A DNA stretch of 64,000 nt. It comes from Seinonella peptonophila. GTDB lineage: Bacteria; Bacillota; Bacilli; Thermoactinomycetales; Thermoactinomycetaceae. The stretch lies in contig NZ_FQVL01000007.1 in the NCBI RefSeq assembly GCF_900129355.1, positions 122,106 through 186,105 of the forward strand. The letters are read 5' to 3'. The notes below the pieces were generated by a model. That model was not told where the DNA came from and made no database searches. It worked only from the letters and a program-made list of their open reading frames with translations. Made by a program: the position numbers and the translations under genes. Of this stretch, positions 19,725 to 28,617 are shown one piece after another. Position 1 is the first letter of the stretch, and each line of letters begins with the position of its first letter.

Positions 19725-20435
19725 GTGAGCGTTGGTGTTGTCATACCCGCTGCTGGCGTTGGAAAGCGGATGGGGACTAAAGAGAGTAAGCAGTTTTTAT
19801 TTTTACATCATTCACCGATCTTGGTTCATACATTGGAGATATTTGACTCGCACCCACAAGTGGACGAAATTGTGGTAGTGACTCGAGCGGATGAGATTGA
19901 GCGTTGTTATGAGTGGCTTGATCGAGAACATCTGTCAAAAGTGAAGAAGGTAGTACCAGGAGGACGTGAGCGGCAAGAAAGCGTCTTCTTAGGATTACAG
20001 CAGTTGACCACCGATTATGTACTAGTTCATGATGCAGTACGCCCTTTTGTCACGAGTGATCTAGTAGGGCGAATTATTGATCTAGTAAGGGTTGAACAAG
20101 CGGTGGTCACAGCTGTACCTATGAAAGATACAGTGAAACGAAGTGATGATAGTCGTTATGTAAGTCAAACGATAGAGCGCCAGTCATTATGGGCAATTCA
20201 AACTCCTCAAGCTTTTCAGCGTGATTTGTTGTGGAAAGCTCATCAACGTGCGGATGGAAAGCTATTCGCAACAGATGATTCGATGTTAGTCGAGGAATTG
20301 GGATTTCCTGTGAAAATCATTGAAGGTGAATATACAAATATAAAGATCACCACACCGGATGATCTGTTATTTGCAGAAGCAATATTTCAGATGAGAGGTT
20401 TAAAAAAGGATGATTCGATTCGGACAAGGGTATGA
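19725..20435 (+). CDS. ispD: IspD, 2-C-methyl-D-erythritol 4-phosphate cytidylyltransferase
   Basis: The 236-residue protein has the nucleotidyltransferase N-terminus [12 protein letters not shown], the VHDAVRPFV motif (about residue 103) and the [15 protein letters not shown] elements of IspD. It transfers CMP to methylerythritol phosphate in the non-mevalonate isoprenoid pathway. The start is GTG with AAAGGAG 10 bases upstream. The 3' end overlaps ispF by 26 bases, ensuring coupled expression of two pathway enzymes. Confidence 0.96.
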   Translation: MSVGVVIPAAGVGKRMGTKESKQFLFLHHSPILVHTLEIFDSHPQVDEIVVVTRADEIERCYEWLDREHLSKVKKVVPGGRERQESVFLGLQQLTTDYVLVHDAVRPFVTSDLVGRIIDLVRVEQAVVTAVPMKDTVKRSDDSRYVSQTIERQSLWAIQTPQAFQRDLLWKAHQRADGKLFATDDSMLVEELGFPVKIIEGEYTNIKITTPDDLLFAEAIFQMRGLKKDDSIRTRV

Positions 20436-20901
20436 TGTTCATCGATTAGTTGAGGGGCGTCCGTTAATTTTGGGGGGAATAGAGATTCCTTTTGAGAAAG
20501 GGTTGTTAGGACATTCAGATGCAGATGTTTTACTACATACAATCTGTGACGCCATATTAGGTGCGCTTGCATTAGGAGATATTGGGAAGCATTTCCCTGA
20601 TACGGACCCTCTATATAAAGATATTGATAGTAAAAAATTACTCCTTGATGTTTGGTCGATGGCGACACAGCAAGGATATCGATTAGGGAATTTAGACACT
20701 ACAATTGTAGCCCAGCAACCAAAAATGTCTCCATATATTGAGCTGATCCGAAAGCAGATCGCGAAGCTGCTTTCAACATCCATAGAGAATATTAATGTCA
20801 AAGCAACCACAACAGAAACACTTGGTTTCGTTGGGCGTGGAGAAGGCATTGCCGCTATTGCTGTTGTTTCATTAATAAATAAAGAGTCTAACCACTTCTA
20901 A
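20410..20901 (+). CDS. ispF: IspF, 2-C-methyl-D-erythritol 2,4-cyclodiphosphate synthase
   Basis: The 163-residue protein has GQGYDVHRL with metal ligands Asp and His, [10 protein letters not shown], and the C-terminal [17 protein letters not shown] motif. It forms a trimer and cyclises the CDP-methylerythritol phosphate product two steps after IspD. It overlaps the end of ispD. In Bacillus subtilis gltX follows; here a T-box and cysE come next instead. Confidence 0.97.
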   Translation: MIRFGQGYDVHRLVEGRPLILGGIEIPFEKGLLGHSDADVLLHTICDAILGALALGDIGKHFPDTDPLYKDIDSKKLLLDVWSMATQQGYRLGNLDTTIVAQQPKMSPYIELIRKQIAKLLSTSIENINVKATTTETLGFVGRGEGIAAIAVVSLINKESNHF

Positions 20902-21014
20902 AAATCCTTGTTCCACTCCCATAAATAGGATAAAATAGGTCTGGTTCATCAAATAAGAAGAACATCTTATCAGCAGCTAGAGGATAAGGTTTTAAATATA
21001 TTTTTAATCAGAAA

Positions 21015-21266
21015 GCGCGTTTGAGTGGGAGAGTAGGAAAGTGAAGGGTACAGAGAGGAGCTGGTTGGTGAAAAGCTCTCCTTTTCACTCGGTCTGAAGT
21101 GCGCCCACGAGCAGATGCGCTGAACGGTATGTTTTTACATACTTAATAGGCCATCCGGTGTCTCCGTTATCAGACAAAAAGTGGGATTACTTTTTTATAA
21201 AATGTCCAAACAGAGTGGAACCGCGGAATTTTACCGTCTCTGTAGCATACGCTACAGAGACTTTTT
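21015..21266 (+). promoter_or_regulatory. T-box riboswitch, cysteine-specific, in front of cysE-cysS
   Basis: The leader has a stem I base (GTGGG near 21025 with CCCAC at 21104-21108) and an inner GTGAAG/TTTCAC helix. The facing internal loop carries the likely specifier codon TGC (Cys) at 21100-21102, after CTGAAG. The canonical T-box AGAGTGGAACCGCGG lies at 21212-21226. Its TGGA would pair with an acceptor end carrying U73, which tRNA-Cys has, supporting the Cys assignment. Uncharged tRNA-Cys should stabilise the antiterminator and switch on cysE-cysS. Confidence 0.92.
21236..21266 (+). terminator. T-box-controlled terminator
   Basis: GTCTCTGTAGC (21236-21246), loop ATAC, GCTACAGAGAC (21251-21261), then TTTTTG. 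The 5' arm overlaps the region used by the antiterminator. Confidence 0.92.
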
Positions 21267-21289
21267 GTTTAAGAGGGGGATTAGAACGT

Positions 21290-21964
21290 ATGGGTTTGAT
21301 GGGTCGAATTAGACAGTTTATTGCTGTATTGGGCTCAGATATTCAAGCAGTTTTAGATCGAGATCCAGCGGCTAGAAATCGATTTGAAGTGGTCTTAACT
21401 TATTCGGGATTACATGCCATCTGGTCACATCGTATTGCCCATATTTTATATAGATATCGATTTTACTTGATTGCTCGCGTTATATCTCAAGTCAGCCGTT
21501 TTTTAACAGGGATAGAAATTCATCCTGGTGCTATGATTGGCAGAGGATGTTTCATCGATCATGGGATGGGTGTGGTGATTGGTGAAACATGTGAAATTGG
21601 CGAAAACGTAACAATTTATCAGGGGGTAACACTTGGTGGTACTGGCAAGGAAAAGGGGAAACGCCATCCAACAGTAGAAGATCATGTCATGATTGCATCA
21701 GGTGCGAAGGTTTTGGGTTCCATTCGGATAGGAAGAAGTGCTAAGATTGGTGCAGGTTCTGTAGTCTTACGCGAAGTTCCACCAAATTCTACCGTAGTGG
21801 GTGTTCCTGGTCGGGTAGTTGTACAGGATGGGATTCGTGTACAAGAAGATTTGGATCAGGTGAATCTTCCTGATCCGATCATGGAGACAATACGTGTGAT
21901 GAATCAAGAAATCGAATTATTACGTGCAGAGATTTCTGTATTAAAAAGTGATAAGAAGAAATAA
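21290..21964 (+). CDS. cysE: CysE, serine O-acetyltransferase
   Basis: The 224-residue protein has a helical N-terminal part and left-handed beta-helix hexapeptide repeats ([24 protein letters not shown]-type turns, [18 protein letters not shown]). DHG and the KRHPTV segment are the catalytic signature. It makes O-acetylserine, the acceptor for sulfide in cysteine synthesis. The start at 21290 follows AGAGGGGG by about 10 bases. The open frame extends upstream through the T-box terminator, but that part is not coding. It is co-transcribed with cysS under cysteine T-box control. Confidence 0.94.
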   Translation: MGLMGRIRQFIAVLGSDIQAVLDRDPAARNRFEVVLTYSGLHAIWSHRIAHILYRYRFYLIARVISQVSRFLTGIEIHPGAMIGRGCFIDHGMGVVIGETCEIGENVTIYQGVTLGGTGKEKGKRHPTVEDHVMIASGAKVLGSIRIGRSAKIGAGSVVLREVPPNSTVVGVPGRVVVQDGIRVQEDLDQVNLPDPIMETIRVMNQEIELLRAEISVLKSDKKK

Positions 21965-22021
21965 GACACGTATGCTAAGATCATAAGTCATATTGAAGTT
22001 GGTTAATGGAGGATCAATATT

Positions 22022-23419
22022 ATGCAGTTTTATAACACATTAGGGAGAAAAAAAGAAGAATTTTATACAGTTGATGGGAACCATGCCAAAATCTATGTAT
22101 GTGGACCAACTGTGTATAATTATATCCACATCGGAAATGCGAGGGTCTTTGTTTTTTTTGATGTCATGCGTCGTTATCTTCGTCAAGCCGGATATGAGGT
22201 AACATATGTTCAAAATTTTACTGATGTGGATGATCGTTTGATCGAAGCAGCGAAAACAACGAGTGAGTCGGTAGAGCAGGTTGCCGAGCGCTATATTGAT
22301 GCATACTTTCAAGATATGGATCATTTAGGGGTGGAACGTGCTGATGTTCATCCACGGGCAACAGAACATGTTCCAGAGATGATAGAGGCGATTCAACAAC
22401 TCTTAGCAGATGGCTATGCTTATGAAGTAGCAGGAGATGTCTACTACCGTACAAAGCGTAAAACAGATTATGGAAAACTTAGCCAGCAGACTGTAGCAGA
22501 TCTCAAGATAGGCGCCCGAGTTGAAGTAAACGATCAAAAAGAAGATCCGCTCGATTTTGCGCTCTGGAAAGCATCGAAGCCTGGTGAAATTTCTTGGGAA
22601 ACACCCTGGGGAATGCCAGGTCGACCAGGATGGCATATTGAATGCTCAGTTATGGCAAAAAAGTATTTAGGGGATACTTTGGATATTCATGCTGGTGGAG
22701 TAGACCTTTGCTTTCCGCATCACGAAAATGAAATTGCTCAAAGTGAGGCTTTAACAGGTCAACCTTTTGCTCGATATTGGCTTCATAATGGCTTTATACA
22801 GATGGGCGATCAAAAAATGGCAAAATCCCTTGGCAATGTGAAGCGAGTTGTAGATTTAAGAAGTGAGTATTCAGCTCCTGCGATTCGTTATTTTCTTCTC
22901 TCTGTACACTATCGTCAACCGATCACCTTTACCAAACAGGTAATGGAACAAGCTGAGGCAGCAGTAGAGAGATTACAGACAGCGGTGAATAATGTACAGC
23001 ATTTGTTAAAGCAAGCGGAGCCAGGCGATGTGAAACCTGTTTTGACAGAAAAGCTAGAACGGCTCTCTAATAAAGTTAAAGCTGCGATGAATGATGATTT
23101 AAACACAGCAAATGCAATTAGTGTATTGTTTGAAGCTGCAAAGTTAGCCAATGAAGAAGTTGCTCAGCAGGCAAATCAAGGTTCCTTACAAGCAATTATC
23201 GATTGGTTTTCTCTTTATGGCGAAACGTTATTTGGATTGGTAGAACTAAGTGAAGCCGAGATATTAGACCATGAAATCGAAATGTTAATCGAAAAACGGC
23301 AACAAGCTAGGGCAAATCGAAATTACCAAGAAGCAGATCAAATTCGTGATGAACTCGCAGCAAAAGGAATTTTGTTAGAAGATACCCCACAAGGGGTGCG
23401 CTGGAAACGAAAGTCTTAA
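22022..23419 (+). CDS. cysS: CysS, cysteinyl-tRNA synthetase
   Basis: The 465-residue class I synthetase has the N-terminal CGPTVYNYIHIGNAR (HIGH-like HIGN, zinc Cys), further zinc ligands at WHIECSVMA and HHENE, and KMAKSLGN as the KMSKS loop. A helical DALR-type domain ends the protein. It charges tRNA-Cys. The ATG is preceded by a TGGAGGA SD. mrnC, which overlaps or follows cysS in Bacillus, is missing after it. Confidence 0.97.
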   Translation: MQFYNTLGRKKEEFYTVDGNHAKIYVCGPTVYNYIHIGNARVFVFFDVMRRYLRQAGYEVTYVQNFTDVDDRLIEAAKTTSESVEQVAERYIDAYFQDMDHLGVERADVHPRATEHVPEMIEAIQQLLADGYAYEVAGDVYYRTKRKTDYGKLSQQTVADLKIGARVEVNDQKEDPLDFALWKASKPGEISWETPWGMPGRPGWHIECSVMAKKYLGDTLDIHAGGVDLCFPHHENEIAQSEALTGQPFARYWLHNGFIQMGDQKMAKSLGNVKRVVDLRSEYSAPAIRYFLLSVHYRQPITFTKQVMEQAEAAVERLQTAVNNVQHLLKQAEPGDVKPVLTEKLERLSNKVKAAMNDDLNTANAISVLFEAAKLANEEVAQQANQGSLQAIIDWFSLYGETLFGLVELSEAEILDHEIEMLIEKRQQARANRNYQEADQIRDELAAKGILLEDTPQGVRWKRKS

Positions 23420-23529
23420 TGATGATCAATTTCATAGGACTTGATTGCTATATAAATTGGTTAATTTGGGATAATTGACAGAAAAAAAGGGAAAAGGAGG
23501 TGTAGTTCTGTTACATTTGCACTCATCGA

Positions 23530-23557
23530 TTGTATTATTTGGAAATTTTGCTATAAT
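23530..23557 (+). promoter_or_regulatory. Sigma-A promoter of rlmB-rae1
   Basis: -35 TTGTAT (23530-23535), 16-base spacer, -10 TATAAT (23552-23557). It sits in the space where mrnC would be expected. Confidence 0.6.
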
Positions 23558-23601
23558 TTAGTTATATCTTGTTGATGAGTTTTTCGTAACAGAGAGAAAA
23601 T

Positions 23602-24342
23602 ATGGATCAAGAGTGGATATATGGGAGACAAGCTGTTCTAGAAGCACTTCGTTCAGAGAGTGAGATCGAGAAAGTCTTATTCGCAGAAGGTATTCAGAAA
23701 AATGGTATAAAAAGTCTCTTAGATCAATTACATGAACGAGGGATTCCTTATCAATGGGTTCCCCGCTCACGTATGGATCAGCTAGCCTCTGGTGGAAGAC
23801 ATCAAGGGGTGATGGCGAGGCAGGCAGCGTTTCGCTATGCCAGTCTAGAGGAATGTTTCAAGCGAGCTTCAGATCGAGGTGCACCACCATTTTTCTTGCT
23901 CTTAGATGGGATTGAGGACCCACATAATCTTGGCTCGATTATTCGTACGGCTGACGCGAGTGGTGTACATGGAGTGATTTTACCTAAGCGGAGAGCCGTG
24001 GGATTGACACCGATTGTTGCTAAGACCTCAGCAGGCGCTGTAGCACATGTACCTGTTGTCCGCGTTGCGAATTTGAGCCAGACAGCGAAGCAATTGCAAT
24101 CTCAAGGAGTATGGCTTGTAGGGAGCGATGGCGAGGCATCCCAATCCTATTTAGATGTCGATTACAAAGCACCGATTGCATTGGTAATTGGCAATGAAGG
24201 AAAAGGAATTCGGCAGCAGATGAAAAAGAGATGTGATTTTCTCGTTCGCTTACCTATGCTCGGACAAGTCTCCTCGCTTAATGCATCAGTTGCAGCTGGG
24301 ATATTTATGTATGAGGTAGTTCGACATCGAGGCCTCGCATGA
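23602..24342 (+). CDS. rlmB: RlmB-type 23S rRNA 2'-O-methyltransferase (SpoU family)
   Basis: The 246-residue protein begins with an L30e-like RNA-binding domain (WIYGRQAVLEAL) and continues with the SPOUT motifs NLGSIIRTADASG, IGNEGKGIRQ and LGQVSSLNASVAAG. These form the knotted S-adenosylmethionine site. It probably methylates G2251 of 23S rRNA, as RlmB does. Four bases overlap with the next gene (ATGA). Confidence 0.93.
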   Translation: MDQEWIYGRQAVLEALRSESEIEKVLFAEGIQKNGIKSLLDQLHERGIPYQWVPRSRMDQLASGGRHQGVMARQAAFRYASLEECFKRASDRGAPPFFLLLDGIEDPHNLGSIIRTADASGVHGVILPKRRAVGLTPIVAKTSAGAVAHVPVVRVANLSQTAKQLQSQGVWLVGSDGEASQSYLDVDYKAPIALVIGNEGKGIRQQMKKRCDFLVRLPMLGQVSSLNASVAAGIFMYEVVRHRGLA

Positions 24343-24863
24343 ATGTAGAAATAGAAGAATGGCTTATCGTAGATGGCTATAATATCATAGGCATGGAGCA
24401 GGGTTTTCAGTGGATTCCAGAGCGATTAGAGCAAAAACGAGCGGAATTGTCAGCAGCACTTTCTGAGTATCAGGCAGTTACAGGACGTAGGGTTTATTTA
24501 GTTTTTGATGCACATTTAACTCCTGGCGCAGAAGTAAAGCAGCGTCAGGAAGGAATTGAGATATTTTTTACTCGACAAGATGAGACAGCGGATGAGTGGA
24601 TTGAGCGTTTTGTCAGGAAATATCGAAAACCTGGACGTCATATTTTTGTTGCCACTTCTGATTTTCTAGAACAGAGAATGATTTTCGGACAAGGAGCTTA
24701 TCGGATTTCAGGGAGAGAGCTGCTTTCAGAGATTCGCCAAATGAATCAGCGTTTGCAAAAACGAATCCATCAACAAGATCAGATGCAGAAAAAGCCTAAA
24801 TTAATGGATCGCATCTCGCATGATATCAGACAGAAATTAGAACAGTGGAGACGAAAGAACTAA
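24339..24863 (+). CDS. rae1: Rae1/YacP, ribosome-associated NYN endoribonuclease
   Basis: The 174-residue protein starts with the NYN/PIN-like signature EWLIVDGYNIIG and has YLVFDAH and VATSDFLEQRM, the acidic residues of the active site. In Bacillus subtilis Rae1 cuts mRNA in the ribosomal A site. It is translationally coupled to rlmB. Confidence 0.92.
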   Translation: MNVEIEEWLIVDGYNIIGMEQGFQWIPERLEQKRAELSAALSEYQAVTGRRVYLVFDAHLTPGAEVKQRQEGIEIFFTRQDETADEWIERFVRKYRKPGRHIFVATSDFLEQRMIFGQGAYRISGRELLSEIRQMNQRLQKRIHQQDQMQKKPKLMDRISHDIRQKLEQWRRKN

Positions 24864-24994
24864 GAAATCTTTCTATATTGCCTGTACCAGTAGCAAATTT
24901 TGCTGTTTTAAGTGGTGTAAAGCCAAGCTTGTGTCGCCTGTTGCAAGAAACCTTTGCATGTATGCATAGGGAGTGGTCAAAGCAGGAATATCAA

Positions 24995-25024
24995 TTGACC
25001 TTCATTTCTAAGTTCGGATATAAT
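24995..25024 (+). promoter_or_regulatory. Sigma-A promoter of sigH
   Basis: -35 TTGACC (24995-25000), 18-base spacer, -10 TATAAT (25019-25024), about 75 bases before the start codon. Confidence 0.7.
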
Positions 25025-25100
25025 AATCTTTGACTCTCTAAACGGGTCTAGATAAAAAACGATGGGTAGACGGCTAAAGTGATAAGTCGGGGGGATGACT

Positions 25101-25766
25101 GTGAGTGTAAATCTTCAATCTAGTGATTCAACCGTTTATGATAGATCAATGGAATATAAAGACTTGGCCGATGAGGAGCTAGTAAGCGGTGTCCGTTTAG
25201 GAGATGGAGATGCACTAGAGTTTTTAATGAACAAGTATAAGAATTTTGTTCGTGCAAAAGCTCGATCCTATTTCTTAATTGGTGCAGATCATGAAGATAT
25301 TGTGCAAGAAGGTATGATCGGCCTTTATAAGGCAATTCGAGATTTTAGAGGGGACAAGCTGTCGTCTTTTAAAGGATTTGCAGAGTTATGCATCACTCGG
25401 CAGATTATCACTGCTATCAAAACTGCGACACGCCAGAAGCATATTCCACTCAATTCCTATATCTCTCTTGATAAACCAATCCACGATGAAGATTCAAATC
25501 GTACGCTCTGGGATAAATTGACAGTAAATTTATCCAATCCAGAAGAGCATTACATCAGCCAAGAAGAATATAACGACATCGAGGATAAAATTTCACAAAT
25601 ATTAAGTGATCTTGAACGAAAGGTTTTGATGCTTTATTTGGACGGACGCTCATATCAAGAGATCGCTGTCGACTTAAATCGACACGTAAAATCGATTGAT
25701 AATGCGTTGCAGCGAGTAAAGAGAAAGCTAGAGAAGTACTTGAAAATTCGAGAAGTCTCTATGTGA
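25101..25766 (+). CDS. sigH: SigH, sporulation/transition-phase sigma factor
   Basis: The roughly 221-residue sigma-70-family protein is nearly colinear with Bacillus SigH: KYKNFVRAKARSYFLIGADH (region 2), ELCITRQIITAIKTATRQKH and the C-terminal NRHVKSIDNALQRVKRKLEK (region 4). It directs stationary-phase and early sporulation genes, suggesting an endospore former. The frame opens at ATG 25095, directly abutting the CGGGGGG SD. The GTG at 25101 has a 6-base gap and is more likely. Confidence 0.96.
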   Translation: MSVNLQSSDSTVYDRSMEYKDLADEELVSGVRLGDGDALEFLMNKYKNFVRAKARSYFLIGADHEDIVQEGMIGLYKAIRDFRGDKLSSFKGFAELCITRQIITAIKTATRQKHIPLNSYISLDKPIHDEDSNRTLWDKLTVNLSNPEEHYISQEEYNDIEDKISQILSDLERKVLMLYLDGRSYQEIAVDLNRHVKSIDNALQRVKRKLEKYLKIREVSM

Positions 25767-26079
25767 GTCGAAATCAAATGATGAAAGTAAGTGCCAGTAA
25801 TAGCCGACTTTATTCTAACTATTTCGACAATATTAAAAAATCTCCTGCTATCATGGGGATTTTTTCTTTTATCATTCGTCAGTTAGAGTCGAATGATGGA
25901 TTATTACTCTCTTTTAAGAAGATGAGAACTCTTTCATTATTGACATTACTGGGTTCTTATGATAACGTGGTCTGGGTATTTCCAAGAAATCCATAGGATA
26001 CGGATGAACAGATGGGTTGGGGAAATCTTCACCCATATTTGCCGTTTCATAAGTTACATTACCGTAGGAGGTGCTACAA
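25767..26079. other. sigH-rpmG intergenic region
   Basis: It contains the sigH terminator (25835-25870) and, near 25940, a TTGACA without a convincing -10 at the right distance. A 77-codon frame from 25763 lacks an SD and is crossed by the terminator, so it is not called. No tRNA is seen. Confidence 0.5.
25835..25870 (+). terminator. Terminator of sigH
   Basis: AAAAAATCTCC (25835-25845) pairs with GGGGATTTTTT, loop TGCTATCAT, followed by CTTTT. Confidence 0.8.
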
Positions 26080-26229
26080 ATGCGGACGAAACTTACACTT
26101 GCATGTACAGAATGCCGTTCACGCAACTATGCGAAGATCAAAAATAAGAAAAAACATCCAGATCGTATGGAGATGAAAAAATATTGCCCACGTTGTAACT
26201 CACATACGGTTCATCGTGAGACCAAGTAG
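26080..26229 (+). CDS. rpmG: Ribosomal protein L33
   Basis: The 49-residue protein has CTECRSRNY and [16 protein letters not shown], the two CxxC pairs of the zinc-binding form of L33. Its start [12 protein letters not shown] and length match L33 proteins. A TAGGAGGTG SD lies about 9 bases upstream. It heads the rpmG-secE-nusG group, as in Bacillus (rpmGB). Confidence 0.95.
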   Translation: MRTKLTLACTECRSRNYAKIKNKKKHPDRMEMKKYCPRCNSHTVHRETK

Positions 26230-26267
26230 CAGCGTTCGCTTTGATCGCGGAAGGTGGTGACGAAAAG

Positions 26268-26492
26268 ATGGCGTTTCTTGCCAGTGTTGGTAAAGGTATC
26301 AGAAACAGCGTCACAGGTACAGCCGGCTTTTTTCGCGGAAGCTACCAAGAACTGAAAAAGGTACGTTGGCCCAGTCGTCGTGAGATGATGAAGTATACAC
26401 TTACTGTCTTGGCAACTGTTGTCATAATTACACTCTTCTTCTTTGTTATTGATTTAGGTATTGCGAAACTGGTTCAAATCATTACAAAATGA
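26268..26492 (+). CDS. secE: SecE, preprotein translocase subunit
   Basis: The 74-residue protein has the short amphipathic FFRGSYQELKKVRWPSRREM conserved in SecE and a single C-terminal transmembrane helix (about residues 44-65). It clamps the SecY channel. The start at 26268 follows AAGGTGG by about 10 bases. An upstream frame opening at 26241 is less likely. secY lies at 59.7 kb. Confidence 0.94.
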   Translation: MAFLASVGKGIRNSVTGTAGFFRGSYQELKKVRWPSRREMMKYTLTVLATVVIITLFFFVIDLGIAKLVQIITK

Positions 26493-26538
26493 TGAGACCA
26501 AATCCATAAGGGGGGAAAGGGGATTATCCCTTAGTAAT

Positions 26539-27072
26539 ATGGAAAAAAATTGGTATGTGGTACACACATATTCAGGTTATGAGAACAAAGTAAAGACAAA
26601 CCTGGAAAAACGAGTTCACTCCATGGAAATGCAAGACAAGATTTTTCGTGTCTTGGTTCCGATGGAAGAAGAAATTGAACATAAAGATGGTAAAAAGAAA
26701 ACAGTCATGCGGAAAGTTTTCCCTGGCTATGTTCTTGTTGAGATGGTGATGACTGATGACTCGTGGTATGTCGTGCGTAATACCCCAGGTGTAACAGGTT
26801 TTGTAGGCTCGGCTGGAGCAGGTTCAAAACCCACCCCCCTTATGCCGGACGAAGCTCAGAACATATTAGAACAAATGGGTATGGAAGAAGCGAAGGCGAC
26901 AGTCGACTTCCAAATTGCTGAATCGGTTAAAGTAAAAGAAGGGCCTTTTGCAAATACTGTGGGAACGATTGAAGAGGTGGATATCAGTCGATCCAAGCTT
27001 CGCGTGTTAGTCAATATGTTTGGGCGGGAGACACCCTTAGAGCTCGACTTTTCACAAGTTGAGAAGATGTAG
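26539..27072 (+). CDS. nusG: NusG, transcription elongation/pausing factor
   Basis: The 177-residue protein has the NGN domain (WYVVHTYSGYENKVKTNLE; FPGYVLVEMVM; RNTPGVTGFVG) and a C-terminal KOW domain (VKEGPFANTVGTIEEVD). It binds RNA polymerase and couples it to partners. The nearest SD-like tract (GGGGGGAAAGGGG, 26510-26522) is about 16 bases from the ATG and partly in a small hairpin; no in-frame alternative start lies closer. Confidence 0.96.
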   Translation: MEKNWYVVHTYSGYENKVKTNLEKRVHSMEMQDKIFRVLVPMEEEIEHKDGKKKTVMRKVFPGYVLVEMVMTDDSWYVVRNTPGVTGFVGSAGAGSKPTPLMPDEAQNILEQMGMEEAKATVDFQIAESVKVKEGPFANTVGTIEEVDISRSKLRVLVNMFGRETPLELDFSQVEKM

Positions 27073-27175
27073 TCTTGGACTTTCTTTTTTTTGTTTTTTG
27101 TGCTACAGTGTCTTTGTTTGCGTTTCGGCGGTCATACCGAAGCGCGTTCTGCCGTGGATCGATGCTCGGTTCACT

Positions 27176-27205
27176 GTGGGAGGGAAGTTACCCGAAAACC
27201 ACAAA
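27176..27205 (+). promoter_or_regulatory. Possible L1-type leader element before rplK
   Basis: GTGGGAGG at 27176-27183 and AACCACAAA about 20 bases later can close a GTGG/CCAC helix around a purine-rich loop. A second copy precedes rplA. In many bacteria L1 represses the L11-L1 mRNA by binding a mimic of its rRNA site; assignment here is inference. Confidence 0.4.
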
Positions 27206-27224
27206 TAGAAGGAGGCTAATATAG

Positions 27225-27650
27225 ATGGCCAAAAAAGTGACTCGTGTGATCAAGTTACAGGTAGAAGCTGGTAAAGCGACACCAGGGCGTCCAGTCGGCC
27301 CAGCTTTGGGGCAAGCTGGTGTAAACATCATGGGCTTCTGTAAAGAATTTAATGATCGCACACAGGATAAGGCAGGTTTACTGATCCCAGTTGAGATTAC
27401 GGTATATGAGGATCGTTCATTTGATTTCATTACCAAAACGCCACCTGCTGCCATTTTGCTTAAAAAGGCTGCAAAAGTGGATAAAGGTTCCGGTGAGCCT
27501 AATCGTAATAAAGTAGCATCTGTAACACGGGATCAAGTTCGTGAGATTGCTGAGTTAAAATTGGAAGATTTGAACGCAGCTGATATTGAGGGTGCAACGC
27601 GGATCATTGAAGGAACAGCGCGTAGCATGGGAATCACAGTAACAGAATAA
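27225..27650 (+). CDS. rplK: Ribosomal protein L11
   Basis: The 141-residue protein shows the L11 N-terminal domain ([20 protein letters not shown]) and the rRNA-binding C-terminal domain ([13 protein letters not shown]). L11 forms the GTPase-associated centre base with L10/L12 and is the thiostrepton site; it is also needed for RelA activation. AGAAGGAGG precedes the ATG. Confidence 0.98.
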   Translation: MAKKVTRVIKLQVEAGKATPGRPVGPALGQAGVNIMGFCKEFNDRTQDKAGLLIPVEITVYEDRSFDFITKTPPAAILLKKAAKVDKGSGEPNRNKVASVTRDQVREIAELKLEDLNAADIEGATRIIEGTARSMGITVTE

Positions 27651-27677
27651 ATGCTTTTATTCCTAACCTCTAACTAA

Positions 27678-27706
27678 GTGGGAGGTACATCCGCTATAAC
27701 CACAAA
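27678..27706 (+). promoter_or_regulatory. Possible L1-type leader element before rplA
   Basis: GTGGGAGGTACATCC at 27678-27692 and AACCACAAA ending near 27706 repeat the arrangement seen before rplK. It lies just upstream of the rplA SD (AAAGGAGG), so binding could block translation. Confidence 0.4.
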
Positions 27707-27717
27707 GGAGGATACAA

Positions 27718-28416
27718 ATGCCAAAACATGGTAAAAATTATCGTCAAGCAGTTGAAAAAGTAGAAAAAGAGAAGCTATATTCATCAACTGAAGCAATCGA
27801 ATTGGTAAAGGAGATTGCCCCAGCTAAATTTGATGAAACGGTTGAAGTCGCTTTTCGTCTAGGTATCGATACGAAGAAAGCGGATCAACAGGTTAGAGGT
27901 GCCGTTGTATTGCCTCATGGAACAGGTAAAACAAAGCGCGTACTCGTTTTTGCAAAAGGTGAAAAGGCAAAAGAAGCAGAAGCAGCAGGAGCAGATTATG
28001 TAGGTGATGATGATTATATAAATAAGATTCAACAAGGTTGGATCGACTTTGATGTCGTTGTCGCAACTCCTGATATGATGGGACAAGTTGGACGTTTGGG
28101 CCGTATTCTTGGACCAAAAGGTCTCATGCCTAACCCGAAAACTGGTACGGTAACTTTTGAAGTGGAACGTGCGGTAAATGAGATTAAAGCAGGGAAAGTA
28201 GAATACCGTGCAGATAAATCTGGTAATGTGCATGTCGGAATCGGGAAAGTTTCTTTCGCAGCTGAACAATTAGCAGAAAATCTACAAACATTGGCAGATG
28301 CGCTCCTCAAAGCAAAGCCAGCTGCTGCAAAAGGAACTTATATGAAGAGCGTTACACTTTCTTCAACCATGGGCCCTGGAGTGCCAGTTCAATCGACTGA
28401 ATTTAGCGTACGATAA
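27718..28416 (+). CDS. rplA: Ribosomal protein L1
   Basis: The 232-residue protein has the L1 motifs [48 protein letters not shown] and [18 protein letters not shown]1 forms the mobile stalk at the E site and is often an autogenous repressor. It follows rplK by 67 bases. Confidence 0.98.
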   Translation: MPKHGKNYRQAVEKVEKEKLYSSTEAIELVKEIAPAKFDETVEVAFRLGIDTKKADQQVRGAVVLPHGTGKTKRVLVFAKGEKAKEAEAAGADYVGDDDYINKIQQGWIDFDVVVATPDMMGQVGRLGRILGPKGLMPNPKTGTVTFEVERAVNEIKAGKVEYRADKSGNVHVGIGKVSFAAEQLAENLQTLADALLKAKPAAAKGTYMKSVTLSSTMGPGVPVQSTEFSVR

Positions 28417-28474
28417 AGCTTGACATTCTGAGTCAGCTTCGATACGCTAGATTGGATTTGTTAAGCAAATAGTG

Positions 28475-28588
28475 TAAAGCCGTAGACAGTAGGTGTGAGT
28501 TTTCACATAAATCCTACCGAGGTGAAGTGTGATACACATGGGCGAAGTGTGTATGTAAGGCCTTCATATGTCTACGAAGGCTTTTTTC
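28475..28588 (+). promoter_or_regulatory. L10 leader with attenuator
   Basis: GCCGTAGACAGTAGGTG and CCTACCGAGGTG form the conserved L10-binding leader stems of Firmicutes. The terminator at 28560-28588 is GCCTTC, 10-base loop, GAAGGC, T6. CGTAGAC (28481-28487) is complementary to GTCTACG (28570-28576) in and next to the terminator loop, giving an alternative antiterminating pairing. Binding of L10/L12 should favour termination and so limit rplJ-rplL. Confidence 0.88.
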
Positions 28589-28617
28589 TATTTTATCATT
28601 GGAACGGAGGTGCAGCT

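Noticed and set aside
24845-25033. 62-codon frame between rae1 and sigH
   Set aside because: Overlaps rae1, lacks an SD and covers the sigH promoter.
25763-25996. 77-codon frame after sigH
   Set aside because: No SD and crossed by the sigH terminator.
25900-26079. Promoter TTGACA near 25940 for rpmG
   Set aside because: No acceptable -10 at 16-18 bases; evidence too weak to list as a feature.
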